This document shows, one piece after another, positions 33,972 through 43,350 of a DNA stretch of 64,000 nt (its first letter is position 1; the number at the start of each line of letters is the position of its first letter). Both the position numbers and the translations under genes were made by a program. The notes below the pieces were generated by a model. It ran no database searches and was not told the origin of the DNA. It worked only from the letters and a program-made list of their open reading frames with translations. The DNA comes from JBCAXA01 sp038749025 (GTDB taxonomy: Bacteria; Pseudomonadota; Gammaproteobacteria; Steroidobacterales; Woeseiaceae), in contig JBCDIL010000006.1 in assembly GCA_038749025.1 (NCBI GenBank), forward strand, positions 1 to 64,000, read 5' to 3'.

Positions 33972-35302
33972 GGCGGGCCATCCAACACCGCGACACTCTC
34001 AACGTGCGCGGTGTGCGGAAACATATCAGCGATTCGTGCCTCAACGAGTCGAAAACCGAAATCGTTGACGAGTACCCCAAGATCCCGCGCAAGCGTTCCC
34101 GGGTGACAGGACACATAAACGACTCGCGCTGGCCGGTACTTGCCGAGAATAGGCATCAGAGTGGCTGCCCCAGCGCGCGCCGGATCGAGCAGAACGCGGC
34201 GGAACCCGGTGGCCAACCAGGGCTCGTTACCGCTTATCTGCTCCAAGTCTTGCGAGCTAAAAAATGCGTTATCAATCCCATTGGCGATCGCATTGTCGGT
34301 CGCCCGCTGCGTGAGGTCAGCGCTTCCCTCGACACCACTCACAGCAGCAGCCTGTCGCGCGATTGGCAACGTGAAGTTGCCAATACCGCAATACAGATCC
34401 AGCACGTGCTGCGATGCATCGAGATCGAGTGCATCAATGGCGTGGTCGACCAGCGCTGTATTGACCGCCGCGTTGATTTGTACGAAATCCGTAGGTCGAA
34501 ATGACAAACGGATCCGGTGACTCGCGAGTTCATAATGCAACAGACCCGGGTCGGCTACCGGCGCATGAAAAGCGGCCAACGGCGCGACGGTATCAGGACC
34601 CCCTGTTTGCAGCCACACGGTGTACGGCCCGGCCGATTGAAACGCCGCGAGTCGGCCGAGGTCCGCCATCGACGGTGCGTCAAGAAAGCGAAATACCAAC
34701 GCGATTTGGTTGTCGGCCGCCGACACTTCAACTTGCGGGAGTCTGGCCGCGGCATCAAGCGTCGCGACAAGCTCAGACAACTCGGTCGGTAGGTTGGCCA
34801 GCGACGGATCGAGAACATCGCAGTGTCGCATGTCGACGATGTATGGCTTCATACGCTCCCGAAAGCCCACCAATACACGGCCTTTGCCGTAAACATTCTT
34901 CACGCCCAGTCGGGCACGACGACGATAGGCCCACGGCGATGCAACGATCGGCTCCGCCAAATCAACATCACCTAACTGCCCTATTCGTTGCAGGTTCTCA
35001 CGCAATTGGCGCTGTTTGTGCTCGAGCTGAGCCTCGTGTTCAAGATGTTGTAGCGAACACCCCCCGCAGCGACCGAACACCGGACAACGCGGTTCGACCC
35101 GCTCGGGAGCCGGATTCTCGATGGTTAATGGCAGGGCTTCTTCATAGTTGCGACGGCGCTTAACGACTTGGTACTCAATCCGCTCGCCCGGCAAGGCATC
35201 ATGCACGAATACCCGCTTGCCATCGGCGCTGGTGACGCCGCGGCCGTCGTGAGTAAGGTCGGTAACGTCGCCCCAAGCGGGTAGCGGCCGGCGCCGAGCC
35301 AT
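33968..35302 (-). CDS. rlmD: 23S rRNA (uracil1939-C5)-methyltransferase RlmD
   Basis: RlmD (RumA, 444 aa) methylates U1939 of 23S rRNA. An N-terminal TRAM domain precedes the Fe4S4-binding region CPVFGRCGGCSLQHL; the methyltransferase core has VLDLYCGIGNFTLP for SAM binding and VYVSCHPGTLARDLGVL with the catalytic Cys. Start ATG overlaps the exonuclease stop as TAATG. It runs into nagZ with GTGA. Confidence 0.96.
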   Translation of the reverse strand: MARRRPLPAWGDVTDLTHDGRGVTSADGKRVFVHDALPGERIEYQVVKRRRNYEEALPLTIENPAPERVEPRCPVFGRCGGCSLQHLEHEAQLEHKQRQLRENLQRIGQLGDVDLAEPIVASPWAYRRRARLGVKNVYGKGRVLVGFRERMKPYIVDMRHCDVLDPSLANLPTELSELVATLDAAARLPQVEVSAADNQIALVFRFLDAPSMADLGRLAAFQSAGPYTVWLQTGGPDTVAPLAAFHAPVADPGLLHYELASHRIRLSFRPTDFVQINAAVNTALVDHAIDALDLDASQHVLDLYCGIGNFTLPIARQAAAVSGVEGSADLTQRATDNAIANGIDNAFFSSQDLEQISGNEPWLATGFRRVLLDPARAGAATLMPILGKYRPARVVYVSCHPGTLARDLGVLVNDFGFRLVEARIADMFPHTAHVESVAVLDGPP

Positions 35303-36072
35303 TAGTCACCCCACGCCTGCAGAAACGCCGCGAAATGCGGCTCATCCGCCGCATTCAACCAATCCCGGACGCGTTCGATCTCCGTATCGCGCTCGGATGC
35401 CGACAAAACGCCGCGCATCGCTTCGAAGCAGACAAAAACCAAATAGGTATTCAGTACGTCCGTCTCGCAGTAGCGGCGAATTTCAATGAGATCACCGGCG
35501 AGGTAGGTCTCCCAGACATCGGCACCGCTCATGCCGAATTTGCCCGGGAATCCGAGCAGTGACGCCACTTCGTCGAGCGGTGCGCGGCCGCGCGGCTGAT
35601 AGGCGGCGAGGACGTCCATCAGGTCAATGTGTCGCCAATGGAAGCGGCCCAAATAGTTGTTGTAGCGATACGCGTTCTCGGTGTCGCCGGTCTCCCAGTA
35701 ACGCGGCGCGCTGACACCGTGGCGCAGCGCCCGGTAATGCAGCACCGGAAGGTCGAAACCGCTGCCATTCCACGACACGAGTGTCGGGGCGAAGCGCTCA
35801 ATGCCATCGTAAAAGCGCTCGATCAACTCGCGCTCGTCGGCATCTTCATCGCCTAACGACCAAACGTTCAGCGTATCGCCCCGGCGTAAGACCGCCGAAA
35901 TAGCGACGATCCGATGCTGATGCAACGGCAAGAAGTCGGTGCCAACCTTCTGCTCACGTAAAAACTGCATCGCGTTGGCCACGTCCCGATCGTCTAAGTC
36001 GGTCAACGCCAAGTGTTGGCGGCCGAACTCAACATCCGGGACCGTTTCGATATCGAAAACGAGACAATTCAT
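35302..36072 (-). CDS. PolB-like 3'-5' exonuclease
   Basis: A stand-alone exonuclease of 256 aa of the DNA_pol_B_exo2 type (predicted PolB-like 3'-5' exonuclease). The DEDDy-type residues appear in order: Asp7/Glu9 in VFDIETVP, Asp in WNGSGFDLPVL, and YCETDVLNTYLVF at the C-terminus. The remaining DNA polymerase domains are missing, as in this family. It lies between acpS and rlmD in a conserved position of Pseudomonas and Xanthomonadales, overlapping both by one base. Substrate (DNA or RNA) is unproven. Confidence 0.9.
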   Translation of the reverse strand: MNCLVFDIETVPDVEFGRQHLALTDLDDRDVANAMQFLREQKVGTDFLPLHQHRIVAISAVLRRGDTLNVWSLGDEDADERELIERFYDGIERFAPTLVSWNGSGFDLPVLHYRALRHGVSAPRYWETGDTENAYRYNNYLGRFHWRHIDLMDVLAAYQPRGRAPLDEVASLLGFPGKFGMSGADVWETYLAGDLIEIRRYCETDVLNTYLVFVCFEAMRGVLSASERDTEIERVRDWLNAADEPHFAAFLQAWGD

Positions 36073-36464
36073 TATCGCGGGTCGAGCGCTTTTTCGATAA
36101 CGGCAAACGCAGCGATCATGCCACTTTCATCGGTCAATGAAACGTGGGCAGCGCCGGCGCCTAACTGTCGACAGACGTTACGTCCGCGCGCCGAAAAAAT
36201 GACGGTGGGTCTACCGCGCGGGTCGGGTACGAAACCGGTATCGCGAATCCACACGCCGTGTGCGAAGCCCGTTCCCATTGCCTTCACGAGCGCTTCTTTG
36301 GCCGCAAATCGCATCGCCAAGAACCGCGTGGGACGGCGAGTTTTTCGAAACAGTTCGAGCTCCTGGTCCATCAGTAAGTGGCCGACGAAGCGTTCACCAA
36401 AACGCTCAAACGCACGCTCGATGCGCGAGAACTCGACAAGGTCGGTTCCAACTCCAAAGATCAA
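36072..36464 (-). CDS. acpS: Holo-[acyl-carrier-protein] synthase
   Basis: AcpS (130 aa) attaches 4'-phosphopantetheine to ACP. IFGVGTDLVEFSRIE is the N-terminal Mg-binding motif, and RFAAKEALVKAMGTGF the second. The conserved N-terminus fits only TTG at 36464, which overlaps the pdxJ stop as TTGA; there is no ATG or GTG at the right place. Adjacency to pdxJ is typical (pdxJ-acpS in many gammaproteobacteria). Confidence 0.96.
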   Translation of the reverse strand: MIFGVGTDLVEFSRIERAFERFGERFVGHLLMDQELELFRKTRRPTRFLAMRFAAKEALVKAMGTGFAHGVWIRDTGFVPDPRGRPTVIFSARGRNVCRQLGAGAAHVSLTDESGMIAAFAVIEKALDPR

Positions 36465-37192
36465 CCGACCCGGGCCTCGTTCATAAGCCGCTTCATCCGA
36501 GCAACGGCGGGGCCAAGACCGTCGAACAGCGCCTGGGCGACGATGGCGTGGCCGATGTTGAGCTCGACGATATCTTCGATGGCAGCGATTGGCTGGACGT
36601 TGTGGTAGCTCAGACCATGTCCCGCGTGAACCCGCAGCCCTTGCGCCTTTGCGTAAACTGCGGCGTCGCGAACACGGGCTAACTCTACTTGCTGCGCCGC
36701 ACCGGTGGTATCGGCGTAGCTACCCGTATGTAGCTCGACAACTGGCGCGCCCGCCGCCTTCGCCGCATCCAGTTGCGCCTTATCAGGATCGACGAACAGC
36801 GAGACCCGCACCCCTTCGTTACTCAGCCGATGGCAATTGCGCTCGACTTGCTCTAATTGCGCAATGACGTCGAGTCCACCTTCCGTCGTCAACTCGGCAC
36901 GACGCTCCGGGACGAGACAACAATCGCTAGGTGCGACCGTCAACGCCAAGTCGATCATATCGCTCGTCATGGCCATTTCTAGGTTCATCCGGGTTTGTAG
37001 GCGTGTGCTAAGTGCCATAACGTCGGCGTCTTGAATATGCCGACGGTCCTCGCGTAGGTGCACAGTGATCGAATCCGCTCCAGAATGCTCAGCAACCAGC
37101 GCCGCGTAGACCGGATCCGGGTAACGCGTACCCCGCGCTTGGCGCAGTGTTGCAACATGATCGACATTCACCCCCAGGTCGATGGGTGTCAT
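36461..37192 (-). CDS. pdxJ: Pyridoxine 5'-phosphate synthase
   Basis: PdxJ (243 aa) closes the vitamin B6 ring in the DXP-dependent pathway. The N-terminus LGVNVDHVATLRQARGTRYP and ADSITVHLREDRRHIQD are diagnostic TIM-barrel phosphate-binding blocks; the C-terminal VHAGHGLSYHN also matches. It overlaps recO (ATGA) upstream and acpS downstream. Confidence 0.98.
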   Translation of the reverse strand: MTPIDLGVNVDHVATLRQARGTRYPDPVYAALVAEHSGADSITVHLREDRRHIQDADVMALSTRLQTRMNLEMAMTSDMIDLALTVAPSDCCLVPERRAELTTEGGLDVIAQLEQVERNCHRLSNEGVRVSLFVDPDKAQLDAAKAAGAPVVELHTGSYADTTGAAQQVELARVRDAAVYAKAQGLRVHAGHGLSYHNVQPIAAIEDIVELNIGHAIVAQALFDGLGPAVARMKRLMNEARVG

Positions 37193-37944
37193 GATGCTCG
37201 CTCCTCAACACGGCGATGCCCATGGATCGCGCGTAAGACTTTTCGGGTGTTCAGTTCACGGCCATCGAGACAGCGATCGATCGCCGCACTGGTAATGCGT
37301 TGTGCGGCGCGAAGCGTTGCCGTGTCATCGAATCGAGCGCCCGCGATAGCGTGCAAAACCGCGCCGGAAAATACCAATGCCTGACTAGAAGGGCCAGCAA
37401 CCCGCAGTGGAGCGCTATCCGGCGCGATCCGATAATACGCCGCGGGATCAACCGGCGCTGCGTTCATCGCATCGTGCGTCAATATCAGCCCGTAACCAAG
37501 CTCCTCGAGAAATCGCAGCTCGAACTGCCGTAGGGTTGCTAACAGCGAGTTAGATGACTCAGCCAGCGCCGTCAACGTCGCCTCATACAACACAAACAAC
37601 TGTGGTTGAGGATCTTGCCGCTCCGTTAGTACCAACAGCAGCTCGGACACGTAGTACGCACTCAGTAAGGCGTCGCCGACCAATTGTACTGGCGGGCCTG
37701 CTGCCTCAGCCCCTGTCAAGGTGCCAAGATCGGAGCGCGCCGTCCATGATACCGACAAGGGTGCAAACGGCTGTAATACCAAACGACGGCGTGTCCGCTG
37801 GCTACGCGCACCGCGAGCGATAAGCGCCATCCGGCCATAGTCCCGCGACAACACATCGACCAATAGCGAGCTATCGCGGAACGGACGCTGATGCAGCACA
37901 TATGCCGGGCTATGTTGAACGCGTTGACGGTCAGTCAAAACCAA
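37189..37944 (-). CDS. recO: DNA repair protein RecO
   Basis: RecO (251 aa) loads RecA on SSB-coated DNA with RecR. The OB-fold N-terminus has SPAYVLHQRPFRDSSLLVDV and RMALIARGARSQ, typical of gammaproteobacterial RecO; no zinc cysteines are visible, as in that group. Starts are TTG at 37944 or 37938, both inside the end of era (overlap 14 or 8 bases); I cannot choose firmly and list the longer. Follows era-rnc in the usual order. Confidence 0.93.
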   Translation of the reverse strand: MVLTDRQRVQHSPAYVLHQRPFRDSSLLVDVLSRDYGRMALIARGARSQRTRRRLVLQPFAPLSVSWTARSDLGTLTGAEAAGPPVQLVGDALLSAYYVSELLLVLTERQDPQPQLFVLYEATLTALAESSNSLLATLRQFELRFLEELGYGLILTHDAMNAAPVDPAAYYRIAPDSAPLRVAGPSSQALVFSGAVLHAIAGARFDDTATLRAAQRITSAAIDRCLDGRELNTRKVLRAIHGHRRVEERAS

Positions 37945-38815
37945 GCCTTTGTAATTCGGATTCGCTATCCGCCCAATTGTCTCGAACCCTAACCCACAGT
38001 TGCAAATGCACCGGCGCCTCGACGAGCTGCGCGATGGACCGACGCGCGGCCGTCCCCACCTCTTTGATCATGGCACCCCCGGCGCCGATCACGATCGGTT
38101 TGTGCGAGCCCTTCTCGACGACGATCGACGCATCGATGCTGACACCATCGGTGGCTTCATCCCAACGATCGATGACGACCGCAAGACCGTACGGGAGTTC
38201 GTCATTCAACCGCAGCGTTAGCTTCTCTCGAATCAGCTCAGCCGCGAGAAAATTCAGTGACCGATCTGTCACGGCATCTTCCGGAAACATCGGCGGTGAC
38301 TCCGGCAAATACCGACTGAGCTCATCCAATAGCGCGTCGAACCGGTCATCCCGACGCGCTGATATCGGCACCAACGCCGCGTCCTCGAGTAACTCGCCGA
38401 GCCCTTGCAAGCGCGGCAGTAAGCGCGCTTTGTCTTTCTGTAAGTCGACCTTATTGATGGCCACAACAATCGGCGTGGAGAGGCGTTTTAGCGCCTCGAT
38501 AACGCGCGCATCGTCGTCGGTCTCACGGATCGCCTCGCACACCCACAACACAACATCAGCTTCGTCCATCGCCGCGAACGCGGTGCGATTCAAAATCCGG
38601 TTTAATGCTCGGCTTGCCTTTCGATGAATACCGGGCGTATCGATCAATATGATCTCGGCGCCGTTATGGTTAACGATCCCAAGTAGCCGGTGTCGAGTCG
38701 TTTGCGGCCGCGGCGTGGCGATCGACACCTTCTGCCCGACGAGACGATTGATCAGCGTGGACTTACCGACGTTAGGCCGCCCGACGACCGCTACAAAACC
38801 ACTGCGGTCGGTCAT
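37931..38815 (-). CDS. era: GTPase Era
   Basis: Era (294 aa) is the GTPase that helps 16S rRNA maturation and 30S assembly. G1 GRPNVGKSTLINRL, G3 DTPGIHRK, G4 AINKVDL, and a C-terminal KH domain with VIGAGGAMIKEVGTAARRSI are all present. ATGA overlap with rnc; the era stop lies inside recO. Confidence 0.98.
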   Translation of the reverse strand: MTDRSGFVAVVGRPNVGKSTLINRLVGQKVSIATPRPQTTRHRLLGIVNHNGAEIILIDTPGIHRKASRALNRILNRTAFAAMDEADVVLWVCEAIRETDDDARVIEALKRLSTPIVVAINKVDLQKDKARLLPRLQGLGELLEDAALVPISARRDDRFDALLDELSRYLPESPPMFPEDAVTDRSLNFLAAELIREKLTLRLNDELPYGLAVVIDRWDEATDGVSIDASIVVEKGSHKPIVIGAGGAMIKEVGTAARRSIAQLVEAPVHLQLWVRVRDNWADSESELQRLGFD

Positions 38816-39513
38816 TTGTTCTCCAAGTAATCTAACGCCGCACTGGCCGCTCGTTGTTCCGCCTTACGCCGACTCGTGCCGGATGCTGAGAATGAGCGCT
38901 GCCGATCAACCAACTCGCATTCGACCTCGAACCGCTGTTCATGAGCGGCACCGCTGACAGCAATCACGCGATAACTCGGCAGCGGCGCAGCACGTTGCTG
39001 CAGCCATTCTTGCAAACGGGTTTTGGGATCTTTCAACGCAGCGTTCGCCGGTAACTCGCGTAAGGCGGTTGTGAACCATCGATCGATAACGCGTTCGGCG
39101 GCTGGATAGCCGCCATCTAGGAATACAGCACCGAGCAAGGCTTCGAGCGTATCAGCCAAAATCGATGCCCGGCGGTGACCGCCTGACTTTCGCTCACCCG
39201 GACCCAGCAATAGATGCTGGTCGATGCCAAGCTGTTCGGCAATCGTTGCTAACGATACTTCCCGAACCAGTACCGAACGTACGCGGCTCAGCTCGCCCTC
39301 ATCGGCATCAGGACGTAACGCATAGAGCCGGTGCGAGACCACGGTGTCCAAGACGGCATCGCCCAAAAACTCGAGGCGCTCGTTGTTCTCGTGGCCGACG
39401 CTGCGATGAACCAACGCCAGTAATAGCGAATCGCTGTTTAGGAAGCGATAGCCCGCGACAGTGTCGAACCAGGCTACCAGAGTGGCACGGTCGTTAGCGT
39501 CGACCGCAGACAT
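38812..39513 (-). CDS. rnc: Ribonuclease III
   Basis: RNase III (233 aa) cleaves double-stranded RNA in rRNA processing. The signature NERLEFLGDAVLDTVVS and the second acidic motif LADTLEALLGAVFLDGGY are intact; a C-terminal dsRNA-binding domain begins near 160 (KTRLQEWLQQRAAPLPSY). It is eight bases after the DUF4845 gene and overlaps era. Confidence 0.98.
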   Translation of the reverse strand: MSAVDANDRATLVAWFDTVAGYRFLNSDSLLLALVHRSVGHENNERLEFLGDAVLDTVVSHRLYALRPDADEGELSRVRSVLVREVSLATIAEQLGIDQHLLLGPGERKSGGHRRASILADTLEALLGAVFLDGGYPAAERVIDRWFTTALRELPANAALKDPKTRLQEWLQQRAAPLPSYRVIAVSGAAHEQRFEVECELVDRQRSFSASGTSRRKAEQRAASAALDYLENK

Positions 39514-39521
39514 CGTTTGGG

Positions 39522-39890
39522 CTAGCGTCGAATCTCAACGCGCTCATCAAAATCAACGGTGAACGATACGTTCGCAACAAACGGTGTTGTATTGGAATAT
39601 GAGGCCGCGACCTCAATCGCATCATCGACTCTTTTGATCTCAACATCGCGTGCCCGGATGACCCGAACACTCTCAACATCGAATCGCTTTTCGATGTAGT
39701 TGAAGATCTGTTTCGGCGAAGCACTCTGACCGTCGAACTCTGCCACGACACCGCCCAGCACCGCTTCGATTTTCATATGCTCAAGGTAAATGGGTACAAG
39801 CCGGAGACCGGCAAACACAAATAAACCGACGAAAGCGATCAGGATCAGCATGCCCAACATGGTCATGCCCTGTTGCTTGCGAAACTTCAT
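39522..39890 (-). CDS. DUF4845 single-pass membrane protein
   Basis: A 122-aa DUF4845 protein of unknown function found between lepB and rnc in many gammaproteobacteria. The N-terminus MKFRKQQGMTMLGMLILIAF looks like a type IV prepilin-like leader with one membrane helix (about 10-30); the rest is a small extracytoplasmic domain with FDGQSASPKQIFNYIEKRFD. I chose ATG 39890 because GGAGAG lies upstream; the frame is open to a TTG at 39911. The prepilin likeness is noted but it lacks the full G/F-T-L-I-E motif. Confidence 0.85.
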   Translation of the reverse strand: MKFRKQQGMTMLGMLILIAFVGLFVFAGLRLVPIYLEHMKIEAVLGGVVAEFDGQSASPKQIFNYIEKRFDVESVRVIRARDVEIKRVDDAIEVAASYSNTTPFVANVSFTVDFDERVEIRR

Positions 39891-39983
39891 TGCGTCTCTC
39901 CGCCTACTCAAACGCGCGGACTATCCGCGCTCAATACCAAAGCGTGGCGATAATTACACATAATTACAGTGACTTCGAGCACA

Positions 39984-40748
39984 TTATTCGATCTTCGTAC
40001 CGATCCGGCTCCACCGTGGCCAACGTCCCCACTCAAAGTTAAACCAAATTCTGCCCGCCCTACCCACTAAGTACTTCTCGTCGACGCAGCCCACCGAGCG
40101 GAACCGACTATCGGTCGAGTTTTCTCTGTTGTCACCCATCATAAAATAGCAGTTGTCCGGTACCCGCACGACCGCATCGCGCGGGACGCGGGAGTCTATG
40201 TCGAGGACGGCGTGTGGCCGATCGGGTAAGAATTCGGTGAATACGTCGCCGCGGGTTCCCCGCTCGTCCTCAAATCGGCCAGCAGGTTCCAATTTGATGA
40301 GCTCACCGTTGATCGTCAATTGACCTTGCCGGTATTCGATTCTATCGCCAGGCAGTCCGATAACACGCTTGATGTAGTTATCGTCTGGCTTGCTAGGTTT
40401 TCGAAAGACCGCGACATCACCGCGCTGTGGCAAGCTTGTCGCAAACAGTTTCGTGTGCGACAACGGTAGTCGTACACCGTACGAGTACTTCGATACGAAA
40501 ACGAAATCCCCCTCGAGCAACGTTGGCTTCATCGAACCGGAAGGAATACGGAACGGCTCGAAGATGAACGACCGTAGAACGAGTACGAGCAGTAGCACCG
40601 GAAAAAATGAGCGCAAGAACTCGCCGTAACCGCCAGCCGTGCGTTCCGGCAAAGTCGCGTCGTTACGGACCTGCCACCAATACCAGATCGACATCACACC
40701 GGTGATTGCGGTTAACGCAACCAGTATCAGCTCCAAGTTAAATGCCAT
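39984..40748 (-). CDS. lepB: Signal peptidase I
   Basis: LepB (254 aa) cleaves signal peptides at the periplasmic face. Two N-terminal membrane helices (about 4-24 and 45-63), catalytic serine in RIPSGSMKPTLL and catalytic lysine in YIKRVIGLPGD. The later MGDNRENSTDSR box is complete. ATG 40748 is preferred to the overlapping GTG at 40751. It follows lepA by 61 bases. Confidence 0.97.
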   Translation of the reverse strand: MAFNLELILVALTAITGVMSIWYWWQVRNDATLPERTAGGYGEFLRSFFPVLLLVLVLRSFIFEPFRIPSGSMKPTLLEGDFVFVSKYSYGVRLPLSHTKLFATSLPQRGDVAVFRKPSKPDDNYIKRVIGLPGDRIEYRQGQLTINGELIKLEPAGRFEDERGTRGDVFTEFLPDRPHAVLDIDSRVPRDAVVRVPDNCYFMMGDNRENSTDSRFRSVGCVDEKYLVGRAGRIWFNFEWGRWPRWSRIGTKIE

Positions 40749-40809
40749 CACTCACTCCGACTTTCATTACACGCCAAACGGCTTAACTGCCCTGTCGTTC
40801 CAACCGCTG

Positions 40810-42600
40810 TTATTTGTCGACCTGCAAGACCGCCAGAAAGGCTTCTTGCGGAATCTCTACCGAGCCGACTTGTTTCATGCGGCGTTTGCCCGCTTTTTGC
40901 TTCTCAAGCAATTTGCGCTTCCGACTAACGTCGCCGCCGTAACACTTGGCAGTAACATTTTTGCGTAAGGCTTTAACCGTACTTCGCGCGACGATCTGGC
41001 TACCGATAGCGGCTTGGATCGCAACTTCGAACATTTGCCGTGGGATCAGCTCACGCATTTTCTCGACGAGCTCGCGACCCCGATTACGCGCCCGCTCTCG
41101 GTGCACGATTAGGGATAACGCATCGACCCGGTCCTTATTGATCAAAACATCCAAGCGTACCAACGGCGCCGCTTGAAAGCGGCGGAACTGGTAATCGAAC
41201 GAGGCGAATCCCCGACTAACCGATTTCAATCGGTCGAAAAAGTCGAGCACCACTTCGGACATCGGCATTTCGTACTCGAGTGACGTCTGACCGCCCAGAT
41301 ACTGCATGCGGGTCTGTACACCACGCTTTTCAATGCACAGCTTCATTACAGGACCGACATAGGTTTCCGGAACCAAGATATTCGCGGCGATAATCGGCTC
41401 GCGAATTTCGGCTATTTCGTTAAGCGGCGGTAACCGCGATGGGTTATCGACCTGTTCTACGGCACCGTCGGTCTTAACGACCTCGTAAACAACGGTGGGC
41501 GCCGTCGTAATTAAGTCGAGGTCGTACTCGCGCTCCAACCGCTCCTGCACGATCTCCATGTGCAGCATTCCGAGAAAACCGCACCGAAAACCGAAACCCA
41601 GAGCCGCGGATGTTTCAGGCTCGAAGTGTAATGCGGCGTCATTGAGACGTAGCTTTTGCAGCGCTTCGCGAAAACTCTCGTAATCATCAGATGTAACCGG
41701 AAAAAGCCCAGCGAACACGCGCGGTTGTACAGCCTGAAAACCCGGCAAAGGCTCGGCGCACGGCCGTTTTTCGTCGGTTAATGTATCGCCGACGGGCGCG
41801 CCATCAATCTCTTTGATGCCCGCAATAACAAAGCCAACTTCACCGGTGAGTAGCGCATCCGTATCGGTCATTTTTGGCGTAAAACGACCCACCCGATCAG
41901 CGATGTAGGTGCGCCCCGTCGACATCACAGTGAAGCGCGCACGCTTTTTTAACGTGCCGTTAACTATCCGTACCAGCGACACGACACCGACGTAGTTATC
42001 AAACCACGAGTCAATGATCAGCGCCTGTAAGGGTTCGTCCGGATCACCCTCAGGCCCTGGGATCGTCTTGACGAGCTCACTCAGTAAGGTCGCAACGCCC
42101 TCGCCGCTTTTGGCGCTAACGCGCGGCGCGTCACTAGCCTCGATGCCAATAATCTCTTCAATCTCAGCGATGACTCGGTCTGGTTCAGCCGATGGTAAGT
42201 CGATCTTGTTCAGCACCGGCAGCACTTCGAGCCCTTGATCAATCGCGGTGTAGCAATTGGCTACGCTCTGCGCCTCGACGCCTTGAGCCGCATCGACTAC
42301 AAGTAACGCGCCCTCACAGGCGGCCAGTGAGCGTGACACCTCGTAGGAGAAATCGACATGGCCTGGCGTATCAATAAAGTTAAGCTGGTATCGCTCTCCG
42401 TCGGGCGCACGGTAGTCGAGGGAGACACTTTGAGCTTTGATCGTGATTCCGCGCTCCTGCTCGAGGTCCATCGAGTCGAGCACTTGCGCCGACATTTCAC
42501 GCTCGTCCAAGCCGCCGCACAACTGTATAAAGCGGTCGGCCAGCGTCGATTTGCCGTGATCGATATGGGCAATGATGGAAAAATTTCGAATGTTTCGCAT
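40810..42600 (-). CDS. lepA: Elongation factor 4 (LepA)
   Basis: LepA (596 aa) is a translational GTPase that acts on ribosomes in initiation or back-translocation. G1 AHIDHGKSTLADR, switch QERGITIK, G3 DTPGHVDF, G4 NKIDLPSA, and the LepA-specific C-terminal domain ending in KQAGKRRMKQ-like basic residues are present. Length equals the usual 595-600. It starts 85 bases after the grx gene and is co-directional with rseABC and lepB. Confidence 0.98.
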   Translation of the reverse strand: MRNIRNFSIIAHIDHGKSTLADRFIQLCGGLDEREMSAQVLDSMDLEQERGITIKAQSVSLDYRAPDGERYQLNFIDTPGHVDFSYEVSRSLAACEGALLVVDAAQGVEAQSVANCYTAIDQGLEVLPVLNKIDLPSAEPDRVIAEIEEIIGIEASDAPRVSAKSGEGVATLLSELVKTIPGPEGDPDEPLQALIIDSWFDNYVGVVSLVRIVNGTLKKRARFTVMSTGRTYIADRVGRFTPKMTDTDALLTGEVGFVIAGIKEIDGAPVGDTLTDEKRPCAEPLPGFQAVQPRVFAGLFPVTSDDYESFREALQKLRLNDAALHFEPETSAALGFGFRCGFLGMLHMEIVQERLEREYDLDLITTAPTVVYEVVKTDGAVEQVDNPSRLPPLNEIAEIREPIIAANILVPETYVGPVMKLCIEKRGVQTRMQYLGGQTSLEYEMPMSEVVLDFFDRLKSVSRGFASFDYQFRRFQAAPLVRLDVLINKDRVDALSLIVHRERARNRGRELVEKMRELIPRQMFEVAIQAAIGSQIVARSTVKALRKNVTAKCYGGDVSRKRKLLEKQKAGKRRMKQVGSVEIPQEAFLAVLQVDK

Positions 42601-42685
42601 GCGCTGTCGCGGTAGCTCAAAAGCGAAGAGTGAGTGCCAGCGGCGAAGTATACCGGTTCAAGCTGCCCAAGAACCCCGAATACAC

Positions 42686-42934
42686 CTAGTCATCGACTCT
42701 TCGTAGAGCGTTGGCAAGCGCGTCTCGATCGAGAAAATAGCGGCAGATCTCGTCCTGGCCGAGCGCCACTACCGGTACGGCCTCGTTGTAACGCTCAACC
42801 AGGGTCGGATCGTCATCGATATCGACTAACGCAACGGTGGCACGGCCGCGGACGAGCGGGACAAGCGCCTCGATCAATTCCTCGCACAGATGACAGCCGC
42901 GGCGTGTGTAGACGGTCAGTTCGACTTGCCTCAC
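42686..42934 (-). CDS. Glutaredoxin-family protein (DUF836)
   Basis: An 82-aa thioredoxin-fold protein of the DUF836 group with redox motif CHLC (Cys14, Cys17) in VYTRRGCHLCEEL, and cis-proline in EAVPVVAL. It starts with GTG at 42934, overlapping the rseC stop as GTGA; a longer frame to 43057 is out of place because it lies inside rseC. Located between rseC and lepA, a place held by a similar gene in Pseudomonas. Redox partner unknown. Confidence 0.88.
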   Translation of the reverse strand: MRQVELTVYTRRGCHLCEELIEALVPLVRGRATVALVDIDDDPTLVERYNEAVPVVALGQDEICRYFLDRDALANALRRVDD

Positions 42935-43350
42935 GAATCCACCTTGGCAGACCGGATTTCGACTCGCTCGTCGACCTTGGCGGAACGAGCACCGACGACC
43001 AATACCGCCACAAAAATGGCGAGCCCGATTAGCGCAGCAATAACATCGTCGACCCACAATGTCGCCACGGCCGCCCCGATGAGTAGCGCAATGGTCGGTA
43101 CGACGAACAAGAGCATCTGCGAACGGACCGAGTCACCGTCACTGATTGTCAACTGAACGCGGTCGCCGGACTGAAGGCGGCCTGATGGATTCGGCAGGCG
43201 TAACGTGCGCAGACGCCGCCCGTTGGCTGCGACAATTGCTCCGCAACCCTCACCACGGGCGCAACGTGCGCAGGCCTCAGCTTCAAAACGAACAGATACC
43301 CAACGAGCCGTCGCGGCAACGACCTCGCCGAAGCGGGGCTCGTCGGTCAT
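42931..43350 (-). CDS. rseC: RseC/MucC-family regulator of sigma-E or SoxR reduction
   Basis: A 139-aa inner-membrane protein with a cytoplasmic N-terminal Cys motif (CARCARGEGCG, about 28-38) and two membrane helices near 80-97 and 105-122. The family includes RseC/MucC, which modulates sigma-E signalling and supports the SoxR-reducing Rsx system. ATGA overlap with rseB and GTGA with the glutaredoxin gene. Confidence 0.9.
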   Translation of the reverse strand: MTDEPRFGEVVAATARWVSVRFEAEACARCARGEGCGAIVAANGRRLRTLRLPNPSGRLQSGDRVQLTISDGDSVRSQMLLFVVPTIALLIGAAVATLWVDDVIAALIGLAIFVAVLVVGARSAKVDERVEIRSAKVDS